From the NCBI GenBank assembly GCA_024643545.1, contig JAHEMR010000004.1, positions 62,001-126,000 on the forward strand: a stretch of 64,000 bases of DNA. Direction: 5' to 3'. The notes beneath the pieces were generated by a model. It ran no database searches. It had not been told where the DNA came from and saw nothing but the letters and a program-made list of their open reading frames with translations. The stretch comes from Crocinitomicaceae bacterium. GTDB lineage: Bacteria; Bacteroidota; Bacteroidia; Flavobacteriales_D; Crocinitomicaceae. Below, piece by piece: positions 1 through 7,476 of the stretch. The position numbers and the translations under genes were made by a program. The stretch's first letter is position 1. Each line of letters starts with the position of its first letter.

Positions 1-2
1 CT

Positions 3-611
3 TCACGCGATGCGGTGAATAACTTCTTTCAAACGACTTTCCCGGATTTCTACGAAATGATGCCTAACATCGCTGACGCGTGGGACGATCATCCATTATC
101 AAATTTAGCCATCATTCGTTGTTATCCTTGGTCACATGGAAAAGTTGCCTTGATGGGAGATGCGGCACATGCTACTGTTCCTTTCTACGGACAAGGAATG
201 AATGCAGGTTTTGAAGATTGTACGGTGATGAATCGACTCATGCACAAACACAACCATGATTGGGATGCCATCTTCGAAGAATATAGCATCGAACGCAAAC
301 CGGATGGTGATGCATTACAAGATTTGTCTTTGGACAATTATTTCGTTATGCGCGATTATGTTGCCGATCCAGAATTCCTATTGAGAAAAAAAATTGAAGC
401 GAAATTTAGTGACTTACATCCTGACCGCTGGTTGCCTTTATATTCTCAAGTAACATTTAGCAACATTCGATACAGTGAAGCCTATAAACAAGGAAAGGTT
501 CAAAGCGATATAATGGATGAAGTGATGGCGTTGCCGAACATTGAAACGGAATGGGACTCAAAAATTGTCATGGATATTCTTTTGGAAAAAAGCGCTGACT
601 TTAAATTCTAA
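3..611 (+). CDS. kmo: Kynurenine 3-monooxygenase, C-terminal part (5' end outside window)
   Basis: FAD-dependent monooxygenase that hydroxylates L-kynurenine to 3-hydroxykynurenine in tryptophan degradation / de novo NAD synthesis. The frame is open to the left edge, so the N-terminal FAD-binding half lies outside; a GTG at 15 is an internal codon, not the start. Visible are the GDAAHATVPFYGQGMNAGFE segment (about 156-215), which is the second FAD-binding motif of aromatic hydroxylases in its KMO form, and the C-terminal region typical of the family. The next gene begins 2 bases after the stop, so they are probably co-transcribed. The following pathway enzyme, 3-hydroxyanthranilate dioxygenase, is encoded about 28 kb away (29024-29548). 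Family assignment is strong; substrate follows from the family. Confidence 0.9.
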   Translation, partial: SRDAVNNFFQTTFPDFYEMMPNIADAWDDHPLSNLAIIRCYPWSHGKVALMGDAAHATVPFYGQGMNAGFEDCTVMNRLMHKHNHDWDAIFEEYSIERKPDGDALQDLSLDNYFVMRDYVADPEFLLRKKIEAKFSDLHPDRWLPLYSQVTFSNIRYSEAYKQGKVQSDIMDEVMALPNIETEWDSKIVMDILLEKSADFKF

Positions 612-613
612 GC

Positions 614-1513
614 ATGAAAAAAATCTTGTTCTTTCTGCCTCTTTTGTGTTCATCGCTTGTTTTTTCGCAAGGTGGATTCGAAAAGTCTAAAAAAAAGGGA
701 AATGATTACATGGTGGTGAGCAATCACGGTATTCAATTTTCAATCGGACCAACCTACTCTTTTCACACCAAACCTATTCTTGGTGAATTAACGGCGTCGA
801 ATGGAGCTCGTGGAAATTACAGTATAACCCCAGAGAGCAAATTGGGCTTTTATGCGGAGTTCGGAATGGTTCATTTTCCAAAGTGGAAAGGGACTCCTAT
901 CAAAGCATTAAAGAAAAGCCGAATCATTGACTATTTCGATTGGGGAATTGGATACAGCATGATCCGAGGTACTGAAAACACGGAAATCACGTATAAAAAT
1001 GCTTTTGGCGATGTCACTAGTTCTCAAAACGAATATGGACAACTAAAAAACGGATACGTATACGGACGATATAGTGCACACTCATTGGTTTACTTTGGGA
1101 AAAAGAAAATTGTTAAAGTGAGGAAACACTTTATCGACAATAGCATTGGTTTTCAATTTACCTATTGTGCTTCGCCAGACGACACTTCCTATTCGAACCT
1201 GTTTTATCCGAATTTAGCACCTCGTAATTACCAAGGATTGACTGAAGAAAAACTGGCAGGTCAATTTGTGTATAGTTTGGGACTTGGAATTCGCTTGAAT
1301 AAAGCATGGATGTTCGTTCCAAGTGTTACATTACCCATTGTTACAGTGAAAAATTGGGACGGATTTAACGCCTATTTTGATTGGTATTCTTCCGGATATT
1401 GGCCCATTCAAGCACAAGTGAAATTCATTAAACTTTTTGAAAAACCAAACAAGTGTGGTGTCTACAGTACACCGGAAGACAAAGAGATGCAGAAGCAATA
1501 TGACATGCAATAG
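614..1513 (+). CDS. Secreted, probable outer-membrane beta-barrel protein of unknown function
   Basis: 299 residues with a signal peptide (MKKILFFLPLLCSSLVFSQ, cleavage near residue 19). The rest is rich in alternating aromatic and polar residues with repeated glycine-aromatic turns (for example GIQFSIGPTYSF near residues 39-50 and QFVYSLGLGIRLNKAWMFVPS near 217-237), the look of a small outer-membrane barrel. No catalytic motif and no T9SS sorting tail are seen. It starts 2 bases after kmo, so the two may share a transcript, but a role in tryptophan breakdown is not supported by the sequence. Its stop lies 6 bases from the convergent gene at 1520. I do not recognise the family. Confidence 0.7.
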   Translation: MKKILFFLPLLCSSLVFSQGGFEKSKKKGNDYMVVSNHGIQFSIGPTYSFHTKPILGELTASNGARGNYSITPESKLGFYAEFGMVHFPKWKGTPIKALKKSRIIDYFDWGIGYSMIRGTENTEITYKNAFGDVTSSQNEYGQLKNGYVYGRYSAHSLVYFGKKKIVKVRKHFIDNSIGFQFTYCASPDDTSYSNLFYPNLAPRNYQGLTEEKLAGQFVYSLGLGIRLNKAWMFVPSVTLPIVTVKNWDGFNAYFDWYSSGYWPIQAQVKFIKLFEKPNKCGVYSTPEDKEMQKQYDMQ

Positions 1514-1519
1514 TAATTG

Positions 1520-2053
1520 CTAAGACTTCCAATTCTTTAGAATTAATTTCGGTAATTTCTTGCGGAATCGCTTCATCACAGAATCACGGTCAGAAACGTT
1601 TCCACATTTCAACAAACTACGTCCTATCAATTGATTATTCAAATCAAAAAAGGTGAATTCAAACGTAACAGAGGTGGCTTCATCTCTGTAAATGTGGTAA
1701 ATACTCGTCATCTCCAACATGTCTTTAAACGTGGTTTTAGCCTCAGATGGCTTGAATTTACGGTCGTACCCGCGAACAGATAAGACAACGTATGCATCTA
1801 TTCCTTTTGATTTTATGACGTTTCTAATGGAATCATTGATGATATTCCCAAGTGATTCTCCTTGCTTTAAAAAATTAAAAGAAGGAAAGGCTTTGTATCC
1901 ATTTTGCTGCAGTATTTCTACCAAATTCAACTCCATGGCATATCGATCCTCAGACTTGTCAAATTGACCGATAACTAGGGCATTCTTAAACTTGATTTGT
2001 TGTCCGAAAACCGCAAAGGAAAAAAATAAAAATACAGTAAGTAGTGCTTTCAT
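1520..2053 (-). CDS. Small exported protein of unknown function
   Basis: 177 residues starting at the ATG at 2053. The frame is open further upstream, but that would overlap metF and bury the clear signal peptide (MKALLTVFLFFSFAVFGQ). The mature part looks alpha/beta: a strand-like 'NALVIGQFDKSEDR' start, a helix 'MELNLVEILQQNGYKAFPS', then 'IRNVIKSKGIDAYVVLSVRG', somewhat like small periplasmic domains that sense or bind envelope components. No T9SS tail and no catalytic residues are evident. It begins 10 bases after metF ends and is probably read from the metF promoter. Function unknown. Confidence 0.65.
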   Translation of the reverse strand: MKALLTVFLFFSFAVFGQQIKFKNALVIGQFDKSEDRYAMELNLVEILQQNGYKAFPSFNFLKQGESLGNIINDSIRNVIKSKGIDAYVVLSVRGYDRKFKPSEAKTTFKDMLEMTSIYHIYRDEATSVTFEFTFFDLNNQLIGRSLLKCGNVSDRDSVMKRFRKKLPKLILKNWKS

Positions 2054-2063
2054 AATAGAAAAA

Positions 2064-3014
2064 TTAAAAAACTTCACGAGCGATTTTTTGAACAGATGTT
2101 GAGTTTGACATCGTGTAATAATGAATACATGGAACGCCATGCGCCTTCAATTCTTTTGATTGCTGAATTCCCCACTCAATTCCAACTTGCTCAACAGCTT
2201 TATTATCCTTGCATTTTATCAATTCATTAGACAACTCAACAGGATAATCAATGTGAAAGAATTTAGGCAGGAAAGAAATATGAGTTAAGGTTTTCACCGG
2301 TTTCACACCTGGTATGATTGGAACAGTAATTCCAGCATTTCTACACGCATCAACAAAACGGAAAAACTTCGAATTGTCAAAGAACATTTGTGTGACGATA
2401 TAAGACGCACCAGCATCTACTTTTCGTTTCACATTCAATAAATCCGTTTCTAAATTCATCGCCTCGAAGTGCTTCTCTGGATATCCTGCAGCACCAATAC
2501 AGAAATTTGTGGGTTCTAATTGAACATCGTCCATCATGTAGTTCCCTTTATTCATATCACTGATCTGATGAATGAGGTCGACCGCAAATTCATGTCCCTC
2601 TTTGTGTGGACGAAAAGAACTTTCTGTTTTTATAGAGTCTCCTCGCAAAGCTAACACATTGTCAATTCCTAAAAATTGCAAATCAATTAACGCGTTTTCG
2701 GTTTCTTCTTTGCTAAAACCACCACAAATCAAATGTGGAATAGCATCCACATCATATTTGTTCATAATCGCAGCGCAAATTCCAACCGTACCTGGACGTT
2801 TACGAATGGCTATTTTTTCTAATAATCCATTTTCGCGTTCCTTGTAAATGAATTCTTCACGGTGGTATGTAACATTCACAAATTTTGGCTTAAACTCCAT
2901 CAAAGGATCAATTCCCTCATAGATTGATTGGATACTCTTACCTTTTAACGGAGGTAATATCTCAAAGGAGAAAAGAGTGTCTTTGGCGTTTTCGATGTGG
3001 TCTGTTACTTTCAT
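2064..3014 (-). CDS. metF: 5,10-methylenetetrahydrofolate reductase
   Basis: FAD-dependent reduction of methylene-THF to methyl-THF for methionine synthesis, in the cytoplasm. 316 residues, the usual length for the bacterial single-domain TIM-barrel enzyme. Family marks are FSFEILPP near residues 16-23 (catalytic Glu18, equivalent to the FEFFPP motif), NVLALRGDS near 119-127 (Asp that contacts folate), GAAGYPEKH near 174-182, and the C-terminal 'HGVPCIHYYTM' end. A TATCTTTG -7 element lies 17 bases upstream of the ATG, giving a short leader. The small exported protein at 1520-2053 follows 10 bases downstream. Confidence 0.96.
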   Translation of the reverse strand: MKVTDHIENAKDTLFSFEILPPLKGKSIQSIYEGIDPLMEFKPKFVNVTYHREEFIYKERENGLLEKIAIRKRPGTVGICAAIMNKYDVDAIPHLICGGFSKEETENALIDLQFLGIDNVLALRGDSIKTESSFRPHKEGHEFAVDLIHQISDMNKGNYMMDDVQLEPTNFCIGAAGYPEKHFEAMNLETDLLNVKRKVDAGASYIVTQMFFDNSKFFRFVDACRNAGITVPIIPGVKPVKTLTHISFLPKFFHIDYPVELSNELIKCKDNKAVEQVGIEWGIQQSKELKAHGVPCIHYYTMSNSTSVQKIAREVF

Positions 3015-3031
3015 AATTCTTTTAGCGTCTG

Positions 3032-3039
3032 CAAAGATA
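3032..3039 (-). promoter_or_regulatory. Promoter -7 element (TATCTTTG) for metF
   Basis: Exact match to the Bacteroidota -7 consensus TAnnTTTG on the minus strand, 17 bases before the metF ATG. No clear -33 TTTG was found. Together with a 45-base gap to the upstream aminotransferase stop, it suggests metF begins its own transcript. Confidence 0.7.
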
Positions 3040-3059
3040 CGTCTTTCGAAAGAAACGCA

Positions 3060-4253
3060 CTAATGAACACGTGTTTCTTCGATGGATTCAAGAATTAAAT
3101 CGGCTGCTAAATTCAGTTCATCCTCCGTAATGGTTAAGGGTGGTGACAACCTAAAACTATAGGGATGTGATAAGAACCAAAAGGTGATAAGTCCCCTTTC
3201 CATACAACGAGAAACAACCCGCTCCACTCTTTCCGCACTGACCATGTCAAAAGCAAACATCATTCCCACACGTCGAATTTCAACTATTTCAGGATGTTGC
3301 TTGAACCGATTTTCGAATCGCTGCGCTTTTTCTTCGAGTTCTGTCCAATTTATTTCTGATTTTAGCACTTGAACCGCTGCCGCTGCCGCTGCACAAACAA
3401 CGGGGTGTCCACCAAAAGTCGTAATATGACCTAACATCGGAGCATGCGTAAATTCCATCAATCTTTTTTGAGATGAAACCAATGCGCCAATCGGCATGCC
3501 TCCCCCCAATGCTTTTCCCAATGTCAAAATATCTGGAACGACATCGAAATGCTCAAAAGCGAAAAATTTACCGGTTCTACCCATTCCACATTGAATCTCG
3601 TCTAAAATCAAAAAAGCACCTACTTCATCACATCTCTGACGGAGTGCTTTCATAAACGTTACACTCGGCCGGCGAACTCCTGCATCTCCTTGAATTGTTT
3701 CCAAAATGACTCCAGCAGTTTTTTCAGTAATGCGTTCTAAATCAATTAATTCGTTATGTTTCAAAAATTGAACATCCGGTAATAATGGACGAAAAGCTTG
3801 TTTTTTCACTTCGTTTCCAGATACACTCATAGATCCGTGCGTACTTCCATGATAGGAACCTCGAAAAGAAATCAATTCCATTCTACCAGTCACTCTTTTG
3901 GCTAATTTCAACGCTGCTTCAATGGCTTCTGTACCAGAATTAACCACGTAAACACCATCCAAAGATTCTGGTAAAACTTCTAAAAGTTCTTTCACCAATA
4001 ATTGCTGAGAATCCTGAATAAATTCACCATAAACCATTACATGCAAATACCTGTCAATCTGATTTTTCAAGGCAGATACAACTTTTGGATGCCGGTGTCC
4101 GATATTGTTTACGGCAACACCCGAAATCATGTCCATATAGGACTTTCCTTGTTTATCGTAAATATAAATTCCTTCCGCACGCTCTACTTCGACCAAAAAG
4201 GGATAAGGCGTTGTTTGTCCAAGGTGGGAAAGGAAAAAATCGCGTTGTGACAT
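3060..4253 (-). CDS. PLP-dependent class III aminotransferase (acetylornithine/ornithine/GABA type)
   Basis: 397 residues of a fold-type I class III aminotransferase. Seen: NSGTEA at 105-110 (PLP phosphate contact), the SYHGSTHG segment near 133-140, LILDEIQ with Asp218 that contacts the PLP pyridine nitrogen, and LTLGKALGGG with the Schiff-base Lys247. Substrate cannot be read from sequence; candidates are acetylornithine, ornithine, lysine or 4-aminobutyrate. No arginine-biosynthesis genes adjoin it. It starts 3 bases after the pafA stop and is probably translated from the same mRNA, though the two functions have no obvious link. Confidence 0.88.
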   Translation of the reverse strand: MSQRDFFLSHLGQTTPYPFLVEVERAEGIYIYDKQGKSYMDMISGVAVNNIGHRHPKVVSALKNQIDRYLHVMVYGEFIQDSQQLLVKELLEVLPESLDGVYVVNSGTEAIEAALKLAKRVTGRMELISFRGSYHGSTHGSMSVSGNEVKKQAFRPLLPDVQFLKHNELIDLERITEKTAGVILETIQGDAGVRRPSVTFMKALRQRCDEVGAFLILDEIQCGMGRTGKFFAFEHFDVVPDILTLGKALGGGMPIGALVSSQKRLMEFTHAPMLGHITTFGGHPVVCAAAAAAVQVLKSEINWTELEEKAQRFENRFKQHPEIVEIRRVGMMFAFDMVSAERVERVVSRCMERGLITFWFLSHPYSFRLSPPLTITEDELNLAADLILESIEETRVH

Positions 4254-4256
4254 GAT

Positions 4257-5894
4257 TTATTTTTGTAAAATTTCATTAATCGGTGTGCCTGTCATTGCAC
4301 CTGTTCGTTGCAAATTCAATAAATGAATCAACGTCGGAGCAATGTCTACAATTTGAATGGGTCGGTAAATGTTTTGTGCTGGAATATTAGCGCCGTACCA
4401 TAATAATGGAACGTGTGTATCGTAATTAAAAGCAGATCCATGGGACGTTCCGGTATGTGCTTTCGGTTCGTCTACCGATTTGGACAAATACCCCGGCTGT
4501 AACATAAAAAGTACTTCACCGCTACGTGAAATGTCAAATCCTTTTTGAATCATTTGTCCCCATTCGTCTAAGGTTCCAGCACCAGATAAAAGCGCAGATT
4601 GTGTAATAGCAAGTTTTACTTCTGGCCATTGCCTGATTTGAATTGCAATGTATTCTGCGACTGCGTTTTTATCCAATTTTAGTGAATCTAATCGAATTTG
4701 ATTTAAATAAATATTTTGATTCTCTTCAGCCTCAATCACATCAGCACCAAAGTGTTGAATTACATTTTTTCTTAAGTTACTCATTCGCTCGTTTAAGAAA
4801 AGATAACCACCAGGCATTTTACGGTCAACAAGCATTTGAGGGACAGGAACTACCGCGTGATCCGCTGTTAAAAAAACAACAAACCCATCTTTTCCGTACA
4901 AGGACTCTAGGTGGGATAATAATTTTTCCAATTGACGATCCAAGCGCGCATACATGTCCTCCATTTCCAATGAATACGGTCCAAAAGCATGTCCAGCAAT
5001 GTCAGGTGTTGAGTAGGAAATACAAAGCATATCTACTTTATCATCAAGACCTAATTTCTCTCGAGACATCGCTTCTATTGCCAAATCGGTCAACAACTCA
5101 TTGGCAAAAGGTGAAACAGTGAACAATTGGTGTGCATTATTTCCAACTGTTGCCATTTCCTTAAAATCATAAGGAAACGTTGCAGATTTTTTTCCGCCTA
5201 ATACAACTTCATATGGACTCTCATCAGTGGATGTGTAATTATTTTTCGGGTACAATAAATCCCAAGTTCTCAAATATTTATCGGCATTTTTTGTTTCATT
5301 AAACTGTTGCAGCCACTTCGGTAATTCGTTTTTAAAATAGGTGCTTGTGATAAATTTTCCACTTGCATAATCGTACCAGTATGACCCATCACTTAAATGT
5401 CCACCAGGTAAAATAGAACTACGGTCTTTGATAGATAAGGATATGACTTTTGATTCAGGTGATGCTAACTTTAATTGATCAGTAACAGTGTACGTTCGCA
5501 AATTTCTCGGGGAAGTTTGACCTTCTAAGGAGGTGCTTCCTACCGTTTGAACTGATTTATCTGAAACACAATTGACAAATGTCTTAGTTTCACGTTCATA
5601 CCATTCATTTGCAACGATTCCATGATTAGAAGGAGTTGTTCCCGTGTAAATGGAGGCGTGTCCGGGTCCCGTGAATGTTGGAACATAATTATAAAGTGTA
5701 TTTCGGCAATTCAAACCCTTTTTCAAAAAGCGGTTAAATCCACCCGCACAAAAATGTTGTTGATATCGATATAAATAATCGTAACACATTTGATCTACCA
5801 CAATACCAACAATGATTTTTGGCTGTTTTTGCGCATTCAATCGTCCACCAATAATGCAGAAAAGGAGTAAAATACTCAGTCCTAAGTTTTTCAT
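4257..5894 (-). CDS. pafA: PafA-type alkaline phosphatase superfamily phosphomonoesterase
   Basis: 545 residues, periplasmic or exported (signal peptide about 1-21, ending LNAQ). The two-zinc alkaline-phosphatase core is complete: Asp34, nucleophile Thr75 in TFTGPGHA, Asp298/His302 (TPDIAGH), Asp345/His346 (TADHA), His484 (TSHGS). The further residues Asn96 (ANEWY) and Lys156/Arg158 (SIKDRS) match the monoesterase-specific residues of the Flavobacteria/Elizabethkingia PafA enzyme (Asn100, Lys162, Arg164), so a phosphate-scavenging monoesterase is more likely than a phosphodiesterase. A TATCTTTG -7 element sits 21 bases before the ATG. It is first in an operon with the aminotransferase. The assignment rests on residue matching only. 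Confidence 0.88.
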   Translation of the reverse strand: MKNLGLSILLLFCIIGGRLNAQKQPKIIVGIVVDQMCYDYLYRYQQHFCAGGFNRFLKKGLNCRNTLYNYVPTFTGPGHASIYTGTTPSNHGIVANEWYERETKTFVNCVSDKSVQTVGSTSLEGQTSPRNLRTYTVTDQLKLASPESKVISLSIKDRSSILPGGHLSDGSYWYDYASGKFITSTYFKNELPKWLQQFNETKNADKYLRTWDLLYPKNNYTSTDESPYEVVLGGKKSATFPYDFKEMATVGNNAHQLFTVSPFANELLTDLAIEAMSREKLGLDDKVDMLCISYSTPDIAGHAFGPYSLEMEDMYARLDRQLEKLLSHLESLYGKDGFVVFLTADHAVVPVPQMLVDRKMPGGYLFLNERMSNLRKNVIQHFGADVIEAEENQNIYLNQIRLDSLKLDKNAVAEYIAIQIRQWPEVKLAITQSALLSGAGTLDEWGQMIQKGFDISRSGEVLFMLQPGYLSKSVDEPKAHTGTSHGSAFNYDTHVPLLWYGANIPAQNIYRPIQIVDIAPTLIHLLNLQRTGAMTGTPINEILQK

Positions 5895-5915
5895 AAACCA
5901 AAATTAAGCAATACA

Positions 5916-5923
5916 CAAAGATA
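5916..5923 (-). promoter_or_regulatory. Promoter -7 element (TATCTTTG) for pafA-aminotransferase
   Basis: Exact TAnnTTTG match on the minus strand, 21 bases before the pafA start codon. It shares the 79-base divergent gap with the gene starting at 5974. For that gene a weaker plus-strand match, TAACTTAG at 5940-5947, is visible. Confidence 0.65.
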
Positions 5924-5973
5924 TTTAAGCAACCTTTCGTAACTTAGGAGCGTCTAAACACAAATTTTTTATT

Positions 5974-7353
5974 ATGAAAAGAATCTTATTCTTGAGTTTA
6001 ATTCTGACAAGTTTACTATCATTTGAGGCGAAGTCTCAAATCATTGTGAACGTCACGAATGTAAGTGCACCGGGCTTGTGCGATGGAACAGCAATGGTTG
6101 ATACCAACAACTTTGTAACAGCTTCGAGTTTAACATGGATGCAAGGAAACACTGTCATTCAAAATGGTGGATACATGATTACAAACCTATGTGCTGGTCA
6201 GTATAATTTATTATTCATGGGTGGTGGATTTACTTCGACCACATCATTTACAATTGGTACATCTATACTAAATCCGTGTACTAGCTTTAATGTATTCTGT
6301 GGAAGCACTCCAACTTCCGGTGCAAATGTTTGTGACGGATCAGTTTCTGTGACTGCTGTCGGTGGTTCTGCGCCTTACACCTATCAATGGCAAAATAGCG
6401 GTGGAATGATTACTATTCCAACAATGAATAATTTATGCATTGGTACTTACTCGGTAACAGTTATTGATGCAAACGGATGTACCGGTAATGCAAGTGCAAC
6501 AGTTATTGTTGATTCTAACGCATTGAATCCATGTTTTGGATTTAACGGAAATATTTCAAGTACAAATGCATCGGGAGCAAGTGCTTGTGATGGTACTGCT
6601 AGCCTTACAGTGAACGGAGGAACAGGTCCATACAGTTACCAATGGTCAAACGGAATGAATATACAAAACATATCAAATTTATGTGTTGGGACCTACAGTG
6701 TAACCGTTTTTGACAACAACCAATGTTCTTTTACAACATCGTGTACGATTGGAAATTCATCTACAAACATCGATTCCGTAACGGTGATTGGAAACTTAGC
6801 AACAGGTTCGAACGTCATCGGAACCATGAGCTCAGCTTGGTTGTATAACTGCACGATTGATTTGTCTGCATTAGATACTGCCTACTTGGTTTCTGCTACA
6901 TTCGGAAATACACTATTTACGCAAGACTCGTTGTACACAACTTGGTATTTGATTGATACAAATGGAAACTACATGTATGTAAATTACAATTACTCAGTTC
7001 CTTTTGGAACAACAGGATTATACAACCTGGTTTTACAACTTTACTGCCCGATCAAATCTGAACCAGTATACTATAACATTATTTCTGTATTGAATTTAGC
7101 AGAAGCAGGCATCGAAAACAATAATATGTCTCAAATGAACGTTTATCCAAATCCAGTTCAAAACGTACTGAATATTGGAAACTTACTGACATCCTTCGAC
7201 TATACCTTAACCAATTTGGATGGTAAAATAATCCAAAGCGGTAAAGTGAATCCTTCGGAGAAAACAATTGACCTGTCAAATATAGCGAACGGAACCTACA
7301 TTGTTCAATTAAAAAATACTCAAAACGCGTTTACCTACCGTGTAATTAAATAA
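5974..7353 (+). CDS. T9SS cargo protein with three SprB-type repeats and a type A sorting domain
   Basis: 459 residues, exported and probably surface-attached or released by type IX secretion. Signal peptide about 1-22. Three cysteine-bearing repeats of about 75 residues follow (about 24-94, 103-178, 187-260). Each carries a 'CDG(T/S)' near its start and an 'NLC-G-Y' turn near its end, as in SprB-like adhesin repeats; the first is degenerate. An unassigned beta-rich stretch (265-375) leads to the C-terminal sorting domain from 388, with 'VYPNPVQN' and the 'GTYIVQL' strand before the end. The PorU sortase of this window would be expected to cleave that tail. Family-level call only. Confidence 0.85.
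   Translation: MKRILFLSLILTSLLSFEAKSQIIVNVTNVSAPGLCDGTAMVDTNNFVTASSLTWMQGNTVIQNGGYMITNLCAGQYNLLFMGGGFTSTTSFTIGTSILNPCTSFNVFCGSTPTSGANVCDGSVSVTAVGGSAPYTYQWQNSGGMITIPTMNNLCIGTYSVTVIDANGCTGNASATVIVDSNALNPCFGFNGNISSTNASGASACDGTASLTVNGGTGPYSYQWSNGMNIQNISNLCVGTYSVTVFDNNQCSFTTSCTIGNSSTNIDSVTVIGNLATGSNVIGTMSSAWLYNCTIDLSALDTAYLVSATFGNTLFTQDSLYTTWYLIDTNGNYMYVNYNYSVPFGTTGLYNLVLQLYCPIKSEPVYYNIISVLNLAEAGIENNNMSQMNVYPNPVQNVLNIGNLLTSFDYTLTNLDGKIIQSGKVNPSEKTIDLSNIANGTYIVQLKNTQNAFTYRVIK
6043..6753 (+). repeat. Three tandem SprB-like protein repeats
   Basis: In-frame coding repeats of about 225 bases. Shared marks in repeats 2 and 3 are SGANVCDG / SGASACDG, PYTYQW / PYSYQW, and NLCIGTYSVTV / NLCVGTYSVTV. Repeat 1 keeps only GLCDG and NLCAGQY. 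The two cysteines of each repeat may form a disulfide. Confidence 0.8.
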
Positions 7354-7377
7354 TCGGGTGAACTCTTATCAGGAAAA

Positions 7378-7405
7378 GGGCGGGAAGAAATTCTCGCCCT
7401 TTTTT
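7378..7405 (+). terminator. Intrinsic terminator for the SprB-repeat cargo gene
   Basis: Nine-base-pair stem 7378-7386 with 7391-7399, one G-U pair, GAAA loop, followed by six T (7400-7405). It lies 25 bases past the stop codon and is preceded by four A, so it could also act weakly from the other side. Confidence 0.9.
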
Positions 7406-7423
7406 GTGTCAAAAAATGCACAT

Positions 7424-7451
7424 AAAAAAAGGGGACTTTGACATCCCCTTT
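7424..7451 (-). terminator. Intrinsic terminator for the vWD-domain gene (minus strand)
   Basis: Read on the minus strand, AAAGGGGA pairs with TCCCCTTT and a run of T follows (the A tract at 7424-7430 on the plus strand). It sits 26 bases beyond the stop codon at 7477. With the terminator at 7378-7405 it insulates this convergent pair from both sides. Confidence 0.85.
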
Positions 7452-7476
7452 GATTTGATTTAGTAGTTTTCGAATC

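Noticed and set aside
15-611. Complete 198-residue protein starting at GTG 15
   Set aside because: The frame is open to the window edge and the protein matches only the C-terminal part of kynurenine monooxygenase, so it is a cut gene.
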